Source: Alicycliphilus sp. UBA6560
GTDB taxonomy: Bacteria > Pseudomonadota > Gammaproteobacteria > Burkholderiales > Burkholderiaceae_C
NCBI GenBank assembly: GCA_002434305.1
Contig: DJJU01000012.1
Coordinates: 1-64,000 of the forward strand
DNA: 64,000 bases
Reading direction: 5' to 3'
The notes under the pieces are model-generated. The model ran no database searches. It worked only from the letters and a program-made list of their open reading frames with translations, and was not told where the DNA came from. A program made the position numbers and the translations under genes. Within the stretch, counting starts at the first letter, position 1. Each line of letters begins with the position of its first letter. This document shows, in pieces, positions 28,743 through 37,199 of this stretch.

Positions 28743-30440
28743 TCAGCAGGCGCCTTGCAGGGCGCCACCCAGACGCAGGACGGGGGCGGCAGCGGGCGGC
28801 GAGGTGCGCACCGGCAGGCGCTCGTCATCGCGATCCAGCCGGAACAAACGCACCTGCGACTCCAGCACGCCGGCCTGCTGCTGCAAGGCCTGCGCCGCGG
28901 CCGCACTTTGCTCCACCAGCGCCGCATTTTGCTGGGTGGACTGGTCCAGTTGGGACACGGCCTGCTCCACCTGGCCAATGCCCTTGGTCTGCTCGGCCGT
29001 GGCGGCGCTGATCTGCGCGATCAGGCCGGCCACGCCCTCGGCCTGCGCGACGATGTCGTCCATGGTGCTGCGCGCCTGCTGCACCAGCCCCGCGCCTTGC
29101 TCGATGCGCGTGGCGCTTGAGCCGATCAGCTCCTTGATCTGGCGCGCCGCCTGGGCGCTGCGCTGCGCCAGCGCCCGTACCTCGCTGGCCACCACGGCAA
29201 AGCCGCGGCCGGCCTCGCCCGCCCGCGCCGCCTCGACGGCAGCGTTCAGCGCCAGGATGTTGGTCTGGAATGCGATGGCGTCGATCACGCCGGTGATGTC
29301 GGCGATCTGCTGGCTGCTGGCGGTGATCTCGTCCATGGTGCGCGCCACCTGGGCGACCACCACACCGCCGCTGTGCGCCGCGCCGCTGGCCGAGGCCGCG
29401 CGCCGCGCCGCCTGCTGCGCCGACTCGGCGTTGTGCCGCACCGACGCGGTCATCTCCTCCATCGAAGCGGCCGCCTGCTGCAGCTCGGCAGCCTGCGACT
29501 CGGTGCGCGCCAGCAACCCGCCGTTGCCGGTGGCGATGTCCTGCGCATCCGCTGCGACGGCGTTCGCGGCCTGGCGCACCTGGCGCACCACATGCGCCAG
29601 GCTGGCCTGCATGGCCGCCAGCGAGGCCAGCACGCTGTCGGGCGCCGCATGCGCGGCGCGCGCCACAGGCTGCAGGTTGCCGGCCGCTACCTCACGCGCC
29701 ACCGCCGCCAGCTCCAGCGGCTCTGCGCCCAGCTGGCGCACGATGCCGCGCGACACGCGCCAGGCCAGCACCGCGCTGAGCACCAGCGCCACCGCCAGCG
29801 CGCCAAACATGACCTCCAGGAAGCTGCCCGCCTCTTGCGCGGCCTGCTGGTTGACCTGCTGGATGCGTGCCTCCTTGAAATCGATCAGCTTGTTGATGGC
29901 CGCCAGCCACTGCTCGTACTGCGGCTTGGCCTGGTTCCACAGCGTCGCCGTGGCCGCCGCGTCGCCGGCGCGCACCTGGGCGATCACCGTGTTGGTGCTC
30001 GCGACCGCCTGCGCCTCGATGGCACGGATGGCCGCGTACATCTGCTCCAGGGCCGGATCCGCGCCTGGGCGCGTGATGAGCTTTTCCAGTGGCGCCGCGG
30101 AGTTGGCATAGAACATCGCCAGCGCGGCGATATGGGCAATCTCGCGCTCGCGCGCGGCTTCCGTGCTGGCCAGCACCACGTCGCGCACGGCTATCGAACG
30201 GTCATGGGCGGAGCCACGGAAGTTGATGGCATAGCGCTGCACCTGCACATGGATGTCGTTGTTGGCACGCAGCGCTCGGTCGATCCGGTCGACCTTGACC
30301 ACCGCGACGCCGGTGACCACGATCAGCAGCGCCAGGATCATGCCGAAGGCCGTGTACAGACGTGCGGCAACAGGCAGACGGAGAAAAAAATGCATTGGGA
30401 TCTTTTCGATGAGGATGGTTTCACGGGCCGCGGCGTTCAT
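28743..30440 (-). CDS. Methyl-accepting chemotaxis protein
   Basis: This receptor has a first membrane segment (about residues 28-50, FGMILALLIVVTGVAVV), a four-helix-bundle type periplasmic domain (about 55-205), a second membrane segment (about 208-230, MFGALAVALVLSAVLAW) and a cytoplasmic signalling domain. The conserved hairpin tip reads DAIAFQTNILALNAAVEAARAGEAGRGFAVVASEVRALAQRSAQAAR. There is no C-terminal NWETF-type CheR-binding pentapeptide. The ligand is unknown. The start may be ATG 30440 or ATG 30395 (MHFFLRLPVAARLY), which better fits family N-termini. Confidence 0.93.
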   Translation of the reverse strand: MNAAARETILIEKIPMHFFLRLPVAARLYTAFGMILALLIVVTGVAVVKVDRIDRALRANNDIHVQVQRYAINFRGSAHDRSIAVRDVVLASTEAAREREIAHIAALAMFYANSAAPLEKLITRPGADPALEQMYAAIRAIEAQAVASTNTVIAQVRAGDAAATATLWNQAKPQYEQWLAAINKLIDFKEARIQQVNQQAAQEAGSFLEVMFGALAVALVLSAVLAWRVSRGIVRQLGAEPLELAAVAREVAAGNLQPVARAAHAAPDSVLASLAAMQASLAHVVRQVRQAANAVAADAQDIATGNGGLLARTESQAAELQQAAASMEEMTASVRHNAESAQQAARRAASASGAAHSGGVVVAQVARTMDEITASSQQIADITGVIDAIAFQTNILALNAAVEAARAGEAGRGFAVVASEVRALAQRSAQAARQIKELIGSSATRIEQGAGLVQQARSTMDDIVAQAEGVAGLIAQISAATAEQTKGIGQVEQAVSQLDQSTQQNAALVEQSAAAAQALQQQAGVLESQVRLFRLDRDDERLPVRTSPPAAAPVLRLGGALQGAC

Positions 30441-30495
30441 GGACGCACTGAGAACCGCTGAAAGGCAGAACGGGCTGGCAGTAACGTAATGTAGC

Positions 30496-30523
30496 GGACA
30501 AAATCATTTTTGTCCTAGACATA
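30496..30523. promoter_or_regulatory. Nested palindromes GGACAAAA/TTTTGTCC and TTTGTC-N3-GACATA
   Basis: An 8-base perfect inverted repeat around TCAT (30496-30515) overlaps a second dyad TTTGTC-CTA-GACATA (30509-30523). They lie about 60-80 bases upstream of the chemoreceptor start, where its promoter should be. A related dyad occurs at 30689-30703. A regulator-binding role is an inference from the repetition. Confidence 0.4.
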
Positions 30524-30688
30524 AATAGAGGAAAGCCCTGCCAAGGGCGCCAGTCGTCTGCCGACTTGACCGCTTCCGATAAAACCCAGCTCCGATGAGA
30601 GAACGCAGAACGGGCCGGAGAAGGTGACGCCGCCAGGAAAGGAGCTTTTATGCGCCTGACCTCATCGCCCCCCCCTAGGGGCTTGGCA

Positions 30689-30703
30689 TTTGTCTACGAC
30701 AAA
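30689..30703. promoter_or_regulatory. Palindrome TTTGTC-TAC-GACAAA
   Basis: A perfect 6+6 inverted repeat with a three-base spacer. It shares the TTTGTC half-site and spacing with the dyad at 30509-30523, 180 bases away. It may be a second operator for the same unknown regulator. Confidence 0.35.
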
Positions 30704-30809
30704 ACAAGGTTGTGCGCTGCCGCCGGTGCCTGGCTTCCACGCTCTTCCAAGTCACCACTTCAAGCTTGCGCCAGCACTGCAGGATCGCTGGTGGCTCCGG
30801 CCTTCGGCC

Positions 30810-31751
30810 TCAGGCGCGGATCGGGGCGTTTCCGGCTGCCGTACGCGCCAGCCATTGGGCGAACCGTGCCAGCGCCCCGTGCGGCGCTGGGTCGGGCCAT
30901 ACCAGGTAGTAGCCGCGCGCCTGGCGCAGCGGCCGAGCGCAGGCGACCACCAGCGCGCCGCGCGCGAGTTCGTCCTCGATGAGCAGCGGCGGGATGAGCG
31001 CCACCCCCAGACCCTGACTGGCCGCCGCCGCCAGCATCGAAAACAGCTCGTAGCGTGGCCCCTGCAGGGCATGCGGGGCCTGCACTCCGGCCGCTTCGAA
31101 CCACTCCTGCCAGCCCTGTGGCCGGGTGCTCTGCTGCAAAAGGGGCAGCTGCGCCACGGCCTGCGGGGAGACCGGCTGCCAGGCGCGGCCAATCCCGCGC
31201 CGCGCCGCGCGCCCCAGCAAGGCCGGGCTGCACACGGGCACGATGTCCTCGTGCAGCAGCCATTGCGCCTGCACCCCCGGCCACTGGGCGATCTGCGCAG
31301 GGGTCGCGGCCAGCAGCGCCGCGTCGTAGGTGGTGTCGGCAAACAGGAACGGGCGCGTGCGCACGTCGACGTGCACGGTGATGTCCGGGTACTCGCGTGC
31401 CAGCAGCGGCAGGCGCGGCAACAGCCAGCGCGTGGCGAAGGTGGGCACCGCCGCCAGAGAAATGCCACCCCCCGCACCGGACAGTGCCATCACGTCCAGC
31501 GTGCCCTGGCGCAGCGCCAGCAGCCAGCGCGTCACCTGGCGGGCGTACTGGCGGCCGGCATCGGTCAGCGCCACGCCGTGGCGGGTGCGGCGAAACAGCT
31601 GCACGCCCAGCTGGCCCTCCAGCGCGATGACCTGGCGCGAAACAGCGCCTTGCGTCAGGTTCAGCTCCTGGGCGGCGCGGGTGTAGCTCTCGTGCCGGGC
31701 GGCGGCTTCGAAGCACGCCAGGGCCTGGGTGGATGGCAAGGGAATGCGCAT
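30810..31751 (-). CDS. LysR-family regulator, probably of the glutaryl-CoA dehydrogenase gene
   Basis: The N-terminal winged HTH is clear: LPSTQALACFEAAARHESYTRAAQELNLTQGAVSRQVIALEGQLGVQLFRR, GcvA-like. The C-terminal substrate-binding domain fills the rest of the 313 residues. The ATG at 31751 is the canonical start; the longer frame upstream runs through the divergent promoter region. The gene is divergent from gcdH by 186 bases, the usual layout for a LysR regulator and its target, and LysR activators named GcdR control gcdH in pseudomonads. The inducer would then be a glutarate-related acid. Confidence 0.88.
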   Translation of the reverse strand: MRIPLPSTQALACFEAAARHESYTRAAQELNLTQGAVSRQVIALEGQLGVQLFRRTRHGVALTDAGRQYARQVTRWLLALRQGTLDVMALSGAGGGISLAAVPTFATRWLLPRLPLLAREYPDITVHVDVRTRPFLFADTTYDAALLAATPAQIAQWPGVQAQWLLHEDIVPVCSPALLGRAARRGIGRAWQPVSPQAVAQLPLLQQSTRPQGWQEWFEAAGVQAPHALQGPRYELFSMLAAAASQGLGVALIPPLLIEDELARGALVVACARPLRQARGYYLVWPDPAPHGALARFAQWLARTAAGNAPIRA

Positions 31752-31821
31752 GGACCAAAGAATGCCGTTGCGGTACGTCCCGCCATTGTGCTGCAGGCAT
31801 GCGCAAACCTCATATCTGAAT

Positions 31822-31834
31822 GCGATTAAGTCGC
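31822..31834. promoter_or_regulatory. GCGA-TTAAG-TCGC dyad in the LysR/gcdH divergent region
   Basis: A short inverted repeat lies near the middle of the divergent intergenic region and could be part of the LysR-regulator site. The support is only position and symmetry. Confidence 0.25.
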
Positions 31835-31937
31835 TTGTCACTCAAATGAAGGCCACCTACCATGTCTTTTGCTCATGCGGCGGGCGCCTTTCGCACCGCT
31901 TTTTTCTTTCTTCTTCCAGCCACAGGAACCCTCTTCC

Positions 31938-33131
31938 ATGTCCAGCCGCTTCCAATGGGATGACCCCCTGCAGTTCGACCAGCAGCTCACCGAGGACGAG
32001 CGCGCCATCCGCGATGCCGCCGCCGCCTATTGCCAGGACCGCCTGGCGCCGCGCGTACTGGACATGTTCCGCCACGAGAAGACCGACCTGGCCATCTTCC
32101 GCGAGATGGGCGAACTGGGCCTGCTGGGCCCGACCATTCCCCAGGAATACGGCGGCGCCGGGCTGAACTACGTCAGCTACGGCCTGGTGGCGCGCGAGAT
32201 CGAGCGCGTGGACTCGGGCTACCGTTCCATGGCCAGCGTACAGTCCTCGCTGGTCATGGTGCCGATCCACGAGTTCGGCACCGAGGCGCAGAAGCGCAAG
32301 TACCTGCCGAAACTCGCCAGCGGCGAGTTCATCGGCTGCTTCGGCCTGACCGAGCCCGACCACGGCTCCGACCCCGGCAGCATGGCCACCCGTGCGCGCA
32401 AGGTGGAGGGCGGCTACAAGCTGTCGGGCGCCAAGATGTGGATCACCAACAGCCCCGTGGCCGACGTGTTCGTGGTCTGGGCCAAGGAGGTCAGCGAAGG
32501 CGGCGCCGTCGGCCCCATCCGCGGCTTCATCCTGGACAAGGGCATGCCTGGCCTGTCCGCGCCAGCCATCCACGGCAAGGTGGGCCTGCGCGCCTCCATC
32601 ACCGGCGAGATCGTCATGGACGAGGTCTTCGTGCCCGAGGACAACGCCTTCCCCGAGGTGCAGGGCCTCAAGGGCCCCTTTACCTGCCTGAACAGCGCCC
32701 GCTTCGGCATCGCCTGGGGCGCCATGGGCGCGGCCGAGTTCTGCTGGCACACCGCGCGCCAGTACACGCTGGACCGCCAGCAGTTCGGTCGGCCGCTGGC
32801 CGCCAACCAGCTGGTGCAAAAGAAGCTGGCCGACATGCAGACCGAGATCGCCCTGGGTCTGCAGGCCGCGCTGCGCGTGGGCCGCATCAAAGACGAGGGC
32901 CACAACGTGATCGAGGCCACCTCGCTCATCAAGCGCAACAACTGCGGCAAGGCCCTGGACATCGCCCGCCTGGCGCGCGACATGATGGGCGGCAACGGCA
33001 TCAGCGACGAGTTCGGCGTGGCCCGCCACCTTGTCAACCTGGAGGTCGTCAACACCTACGAGGGCACGCACGACGTGCACGCGCTGATCCTGGGCCGCGC
33101 GCAGACGGGTATCGCCGCATTCGCCAACTGA
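31938..33131 (+). CDS. gcdH: Glutaryl-CoA dehydrogenase
   Basis: GcdH oxidises and decarboxylates glutaryl-CoA to crotonyl-CoA in lysine, tryptophan and glutarate breakdown, passing electrons to ETF. The 397-residue protein has the acyl-CoA dehydrogenase signature GCFGLTEPDHGSDPGSM. It also has the C-terminal NTYEGTHDVHALILGRAQTG, whose Glu is the catalytic base and which is typical of glutaryl-CoA dehydrogenases. The ATG at 31938 follows AGGAA. It may be linked functionally to the kynurenine genes at 55-58 kb only if a glutaryl-CoA-producing route exists, which is not seen here. Confidence 0.95.
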   Translation: MSSRFQWDDPLQFDQQLTEDERAIRDAAAAYCQDRLAPRVLDMFRHEKTDLAIFREMGELGLLGPTIPQEYGGAGLNYVSYGLVAREIERVDSGYRSMASVQSSLVMVPIHEFGTEAQKRKYLPKLASGEFIGCFGLTEPDHGSDPGSMATRARKVEGGYKLSGAKMWITNSPVADVFVVWAKEVSEGGAVGPIRGFILDKGMPGLSAPAIHGKVGLRASITGEIVMDEVFVPEDNAFPEVQGLKGPFTCLNSARFGIAWGAMGAAEFCWHTARQYTLDRQQFGRPLAANQLVQKKLADMQTEIALGLQAALRVGRIKDEGHNVIEATSLIKRNNCGKALDIARLARDMMGGNGISDEFGVARHLVNLEVVNTYEGTHDVHALILGRAQTGIAAFAN

Positions 33132-33150
33132 GCGCCGCGGCCGGCACGGG

Positions 33151-33261
33151 CGCTATCAAACCAGTAGCTGCCAGCGCCAAGGCTGGGCGGGTTTCAATGC
33201 CTTTTTGGGCTGCAACCCGCCTACGCCAAGCGCTGGCAGCTCTTTTTTTCATAGCAGCTCC
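33151..33261. repeat. Interspersed repeat, copy 4 (long hairpin form, possible terminator)
   Basis: The ends form a perfect 12-base inverted repeat, AGCTGCCAGCGC at 33166-33177 and GCGCTGGCAGCT at 33230-33241, with an inner GCGGGTT/AACCCGC pair. A run of T at 33242-33249 follows directly, so after gcdH it could work as a rho-independent terminator. Confidence 0.75.
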
Positions 33262-33402
33262 TACACGGCAAGGCAGTAGATACATTTGCCAACAATCGTG
33301 AAGTCACGGCAAAGACTGACGAAGCCGGCTGCTGCGGGTCAACCAAAATGGTCTGCGGCGCGTCTGCCAGAGACGGGCTCTTTGGCCCCAGGAGTACCCC
33401 AC

Positions 33403-33951
33403 ATGCAGCAGTTTCTACAGAACAACATCGCCCGCCTGGGCCTGGCGCTGGGCGCCGCCGTGCTGGCCAGCGGCTGCGTGGCCATTCCTGGCGACCCCTA
33501 CTACGACGGCGGCTACAGCGGCGGCTATGGCGGCCCGGCCTACTACCCGGCCGCGTCGTCCGTGACGGTGTACGAGCAGCCCGGCGTGATCTACACCGCG
33601 CCGCCGCCCGGCTGGCGTGCCGAGGCCTGGCGCGAGCACCAGTGGCGCGAGGCGCGCGAGCGCGACCGCCAGCGCGAAATCCAGCGCAACGAGCGCGAGC
33701 GCCGCGATTGGGAGCGCCGCCGCGAGGCCGAGCGCCGCGATATGGACCGGCGTCGGGATGCCGAGCGGCGCGCGGATGACCGCCGCCGCGACCTCGACCA
33801 GCGCATGAAGGAAAACCGCTTGCTCAGTCACCCCGACCCGGACGTGGTGCGCGCGCGCAGAGAGCAGTTCGAGCGCAACCGCCGCAACGCGATCGAAGCG
33901 GAGCGCGAGCGGCGCAACCCGACCTTCCGCCCGGCCGACGGCCAGCGCTGA
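33403..33951 (+). CDS. Charged-repeat lipoprotein of unknown function
   Basis: The 182-residue product has a lipoprotein signal ending in LASGC (Cys near residue 25), a short Gly/Tyr-rich patch (GGYSGGYGGPAYYP), then a segment with QPGVIYTAPPPGWR. From about residue 75 to the end it is very rich in Arg, Glu and Asp (RRDAERRADDRRRD and similar), likely one long helix with alternating charges. The ATG follows CCAGGAG. The function is unknown; a periplasmic stalk reaching towards peptidoglycan or the outer membrane is one possibility. Confidence 0.8.
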   Translation: MQQFLQNNIARLGLALGAAVLASGCVAIPGDPYYDGGYSGGYGGPAYYPAASSVTVYEQPGVIYTAPPPGWRAEAWREHQWREARERDRQREIQRNERERRDWERRREAERRDMDRRRDAERRADDRRRDLDQRMKENRLLSHPDPDVVRARREQFERNRRNAIEAERERRNPTFRPADGQR

Positions 33952-33994
33952 ACACACGCTCACCTGCTGCCCCGTTCACGCGCCTCGGCCCGCC

Positions 33995-34636
33995 ATGAAA
34001 ATCCTGCCCCTTGCCCTGCTCCTGGCCGTGGCCGCCTGCCTGGCCGGCCCCGCCACCGCCCAGGTGATGCGCTGCACCGACCCGGCCACCGGCAAGATCA
34101 CCTACACCGATGGTGAATGCCGCCGCGGCGAAGCGGTGCGCGAAGTGGAGGCCAGGAAGACGCCCGAGGAGGTGGAGCAGGAGCGCGAGCAGGCCGCCGA
34201 GGCCCTGGCGCGCAAGCACGAGCGCCAGCAGCAGGAGGCCCTGCTGCGCCCGCCGCCCGCCGCCGCGCCGGCGCCGCGCCCTGCCGCGCCGCCCGACCCG
34301 GCCAGCAGCGCCGCCTGCCAGCAGGCGCGCCAGCGCCTAGAGAAGGAGCTGGCCGCCAGTGGCCGCGGCATGTACGACGAACAGGCGCGCCTGGACGCCG
34401 CCCGCCGCCAGACCGACCTGGCCTGTCTGACGCCCGCCGAGTTCGCCCGCGCCGACAGCGAGCGCAGCCGCGCCCAGGCGGCCGCGCCGGCCTACTACCC
34501 CTCGCCCGTCGTCGTGGTGCCCACCAGGCCGCACCGCCCGCCGCCACCGGCACACAAGCCCCCGCCTCCGCCGCGCGACATGCAGTGCAACGTGTTTCGC
34601 TGCTACGACCGGCAGGGCAACATCTATCCGCGCTGA
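33995..34636 (+). CDS. DUF4124 domain secreted protein
   Basis: A signal peptide (cleavage probably after GPATA) leads into the DUF4124 pattern QVMRCTDPATGKITYTDGEC. A Glu/Gln/Arg-rich helix and an Ala/Pro-rich region follow, then a C-terminal Cys-containing segment, MQCNVFRCYDRQGNIY, that looks like a second CTD-like repeat. DUF4124 proteins are periplasmic and uncharacterised. It follows the charged lipoprotein by 43 bases, so both envelope proteins may be co-transcribed. Confidence 0.82.
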   Translation: MKILPLALLLAVAACLAGPATAQVMRCTDPATGKITYTDGECRRGEAVREVEARKTPEEVEQEREQAAEALARKHERQQQEALLRPPPAAAPAPRPAAPPDPASSAACQQARQRLEKELAASGRGMYDEQARLDAARRQTDLACLTPAEFARADSERSRAQAAAPAYYPSPVVVVPTRPHRPPPPAHKPPPPPRDMQCNVFRCYDRQGNIYPR

Positions 34637-34649
34637 AAGCGCCCCTAAG

Positions 34650-35585
34650 CTAACCCGCCAGCCCCTCGCGCACCGTGGGGTAGCGCAGGCGCAGGCGCAG
34701 TTCGCGCGTCAGCCGCTCGGTTACCAGCCGGCGCGACTCCGACATGAAGCTCAGCTGCAGCGGCGTGAGCAGCTGCCCGGCCTGCTCGCGCGTCACGCGC
34801 GGCGGGCGCGGCAGGCCGTACAGGTCGGCCGCGAGGTCGAAGTAGTCGCCCATCTTCAGCTCGCTGGCGTCGCTGGCGTGGTAGGCGCGCTGCGCCGCCC
34901 CGCGCCACAGCGCCGCCACGCAGGCGCGCGCCAGGTCGTCGGCGTGGATGTGGTTGGTGTAGACGTCCTCCTCGGCGCACAGCACGGGCGCGCCGCGCAG
35001 CAGCCGCTCGCGCGGCGTGCCGCCTTCGCGGTCGGGCGCGTAGATGCCCGGCACGCGCAGGATGGACACGCGCACGCCGGCGCGGCCCAGGTGGCGCATG
35101 GCCCGCTCGGCGTTCACCCGGCGCTGGGCGCGTGCCGTGGCCGGGCGCAGCGGGCGGGTCTCGGCCACCCACTGGCCGGCGCAGTCGCCGTACACGCCGC
35201 TGGTCGATGCATACACCAGCGATTGCGGCAGCGTGCGGCGGCGCAGCGCGCGCGCCAGCGCCGTGCTGCGCGGGTCCAGCCAGGCTGGGGTGGCGCTGCC
35301 GGGCGGAGGCGCCAAGTGCACCACGCGCGTGGCCAGGCCCGCCAGGCGGGCCAGCGTGGCGGGCCGGTCCAGGTCGCCCACCAGCGGCGTGATGCCGGCC
35401 GCGCGCAGCGCGCCGGTGCGCGTGGGGCTGGAGGTCAGCGCCAGCACCTGGCGCCGGCCCTGGCCGGACGCGGCGCCCAGGGCCCGCGCCACGCGCAGGC
35501 CCACGTCGCCGCAGCCCACGATCAGCACACGCTGGCGGCGAAAGCGCGCGGGCAGCGCGCCAAGGGGATGGAGGTTGGAGGGCAA
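34650..35585 (-). CDS. NAD-dependent epimerase/dehydratase-like SDR protein
   Basis: An extended SDR fold is indicated by the N-terminal Rossmann loop RVLIVGCGDVGLRVARAL. Later motifs are VVHLAPPPG, LVYASTSGVYGDCAGQWV (the Tyr region, without a clear YxxxK) and LRVPGIYAPDR. YeeZ-like proteins share these features. The substrate is unknown. The start is uncertain: TTG 35585 gives 311 residues, TTG 35609 adds eight; the longer frame upstream overlaps the divergent reductase gene and is not coding. Confidence 0.82.
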   Translation of the reverse strand: MPSNLHPLGALPARFRRQRVLIVGCGDVGLRVARALGAASGQGRRQVLALTSSPTRTGALRAAGITPLVGDLDRPATLARLAGLATRVVHLAPPPGSATPAWLDPRSTALARALRRRTLPQSLVYASTSGVYGDCAGQWVAETRPLRPATARAQRRVNAERAMRHLGRAGVRVSILRVPGIYAPDREGGTPRERLLRGAPVLCAEEDVYTNHIHADDLARACVAALWRGAAQRAYHASDASELKMGDYFDLAADLYGLPRPPRVTREQAGQLLTPLQLSFMSESRRLVTERLTRELRLRLRYPTVREGLAG

Positions 35586-35630
35586 AATCGAGGGTTTCCG
35601 AGTGAACAAGACCAAGGATAGCGACCCGCC

Positions 35631-36689
35631 ATGACGACCGCCGACGAATCCGCCTTCCAGATCACCGTGCAGCCCAGCGGCCGCAGTTTCGCCGCGCCCG
35701 CGGGCCAGAGCATCCTGTCGGCGGCCATCGCCAGCGGCGTGGGCCTGCCCTACGGCTGCAAGGACGGCGCCTGCGGCTCGTGCAAGTGCAAAAAGCTGAG
35801 CGGCTCGGTCACCCACGGCCCGCACCAGCAAAAGGCCCTGAATGAAGCGGAAGAAGCCGCCGGCTTCATCCTCACCTGCTGCGCCCAGGCGCAGACGGAC
35901 GTGGTGATCGAGTCGCGCCAGGTGACCGACGAGAGCAGCTACCCCATCCGCAAGCTGCCCGTGCGCGTGGCGGCGCTAAAAGCCCTGGCGCACGATGTGA
36001 TGCAGCTGCGCCTGCAGTTGCCCGCCGCCGATGCCTTCCGCTACCACGCCGGGCAGTACATCGAGTTCATCCTCAAGGACGGTGCGCGGCGTGCCTACTC
36101 GATGGCCTGCGCGCCGCATACCCAGCAGGCCGGCGCGCCGGCGGTGGAGCTGCACATCCGCCACATGGCCGGCGGCCGCTTCACCGACCACGTCTTCGGC
36201 ACCATGAAGGAAAAGGAGATCCTGCGCGTGGAAGGGCCGTTCGGCAGCTTCTTCCTGCGCGAGGACTCGGACAAGCCCATGGTCTTCGTCGCCTCGGGCA
36301 CGGGCTTTGCGCCCATCAAGGCGCTGATCGAGCACATGCAGCACAAGGGGCTGACGCGCCCGGCGGTGCTGTACTGGGGCGGGCGCCGTCCGCGCGATCT
36401 GTACATGGACGCCTGGGTGCGCGAGCGCCTGGCCGAGATGCCGCAGCTGAGCTACGTGCCCGTGGTCTCCGACGCGCTGCCCGAGGACGACTGGACCGGC
36501 CGCACCGGCTTCGTGCACCAGGCGGTGCTGGAGGACTTTGCCGACCTGTCGGGCCACCAGGTCTATGCCTGCGGCGCCCCCGTGGTGGTGGACGCGGCGC
36601 GCAGCAGCTACAGCGCCCAGCGCGGCCTGCCGCCCGAGGAGTTCTACGCCGACGCCTTCACGTCCGAGGCGGACAAGCACGGCGCCTGA
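35631..36689 (+). CDS. CDP-6-deoxy-delta-3,4-glucoseen reductase-like 2Fe-2S flavoprotein
   Basis: The protein has a plant-type 2Fe-2S ferredoxin domain with CKDGACGSCKCKKL and a later TCCAQA Cys. An FAD-binding domain (RAYSMACAP) and an NAD-binding domain (MVFVASGTGFAPIKALIEHM) follow. This order fits AscD/RfbI-type reductases and oxygenase electron-transfer components that pass electrons from NAD(P)H. No deoxysugar or oxygenase genes are nearby, so the acceptor is unknown. It is 352 residues, ATG at 35631, divergent from the SDR gene. Confidence 0.88.
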   Translation: MTTADESAFQITVQPSGRSFAAPAGQSILSAAIASGVGLPYGCKDGACGSCKCKKLSGSVTHGPHQQKALNEAEEAAGFILTCCAQAQTDVVIESRQVTDESSYPIRKLPVRVAALKALAHDVMQLRLQLPAADAFRYHAGQYIEFILKDGARRAYSMACAPHTQQAGAPAVELHIRHMAGGRFTDHVFGTMKEKEILRVEGPFGSFFLREDSDKPMVFVASGTGFAPIKALIEHMQHKGLTRPAVLYWGGRRPRDLYMDAWVRERLAEMPQLSYVPVVSDALPEDDWTGRTGFVHQAVLEDFADLSGHQVYACGAPVVVDAARSSYSAQRGLPPEEFYADAFTSEADKHGA

Positions 36690-36707
36690 GGCGCGGGCGC
36701 TTCGCCC

Positions 36708-37064
36708 TCAAGCCGCGGCCATCTCCCGGCACAGGCGGGCGCAGCGCTCGCAGGCCTGTGCGCAGTCCTGGCAATGCGCCATCTGGTGCGACTTGCACTC
36801 CTGCGCGCAGGCCTCGCACAGGCGGGCGCACAGCTCGCAGATGTAGCCCGCATGGCCGCTCTCGCGCGCCATGGCGGCGGCGGCCAGGCGGCAGGCGGCG
36901 GCGCAGTCCATGTCCAGCTGGATGCAGCGCGCCATGTGCGCCACGTCGCTCTCGCGCAGGCAGGCGGCGCTGCAGAAATCACAGGCGGCGGCGCAGGCGT
37001 TGCAGGCCTCGATGCAGGCGGCGTAACGCGATTCGGCCAGGGTGGCAGGGTTGCTGTGGGGCAT
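36708..37064 (-). CDS. Four-helix bundle copper-binding protein (Csp-like, DUF326)
   Basis: The 118-residue protein is full of paired cysteines on helices: CIEACNACAAACDFCSAACL, CIQLDMDCAAAC, CELCARLCEACAQEC, CQDCAQACERCARLC. The pattern of Cys every three to four residues is that of Csp copper-storage proteins, which fill the core of a four-helix bundle with Cu(I). No signal peptide is present, so it should be cytosolic (Csp3-like). The ATG at 37064 follows AAAGGA. It is convergent with the reductase gene. Confidence 0.88.
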   Translation of the reverse strand: MPHSNPATLAESRYAACIEACNACAAACDFCSAACLRESDVAHMARCIQLDMDCAAACRLAAAAMARESGHAGYICELCARLCEACAQECKSHQMAHCQDCAQACERCARLCREMAAA

Positions 37065-37199
37065 GGGGCGTCCTTTCTTAAGAGGGTCGTAAAGCGGCCC
37101 ATGGTGCTGACGCGCCCTGCCGCGCAATGTAGGACTGGGCTGGGAGCTGGTGCCCTCGGGCCAGCGCCCGGTTGCAACTTTTTGCACAATACGCGGCCT

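Larger units (their letters stand above)
30441..30809. other. Intergenic stretch between chemoreceptor and LysR genes
   Basis: About 370 bases without a supported gene. It holds several palindromes (listed separately). It also holds a GGAAAGGAG-preceded ATG at 30650 whose frame starts MRLTSSPPPRGLAFVYDKTR but then runs into the LysR gene antisense. I regard that ORF as unsupported. Confidence 0.5.

Noticed and set aside
27418..30111. 897-codon plus-strand open frame opposite the photolyase and chemoreceptor genes
   Set aside because: The product is low-complexity Ala/Ser/Arg text, fully antisense to clear genes. It is a composition effect.
30650..30982. ORF with a good GGAAAGGAG site starting MRLTSSPPPRG
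   Set aside because: It runs into the LysR gene on the opposite strand, has no conserved look after 20 residues, and may only be a chance SD. The upstream site could belong to a lost gene.
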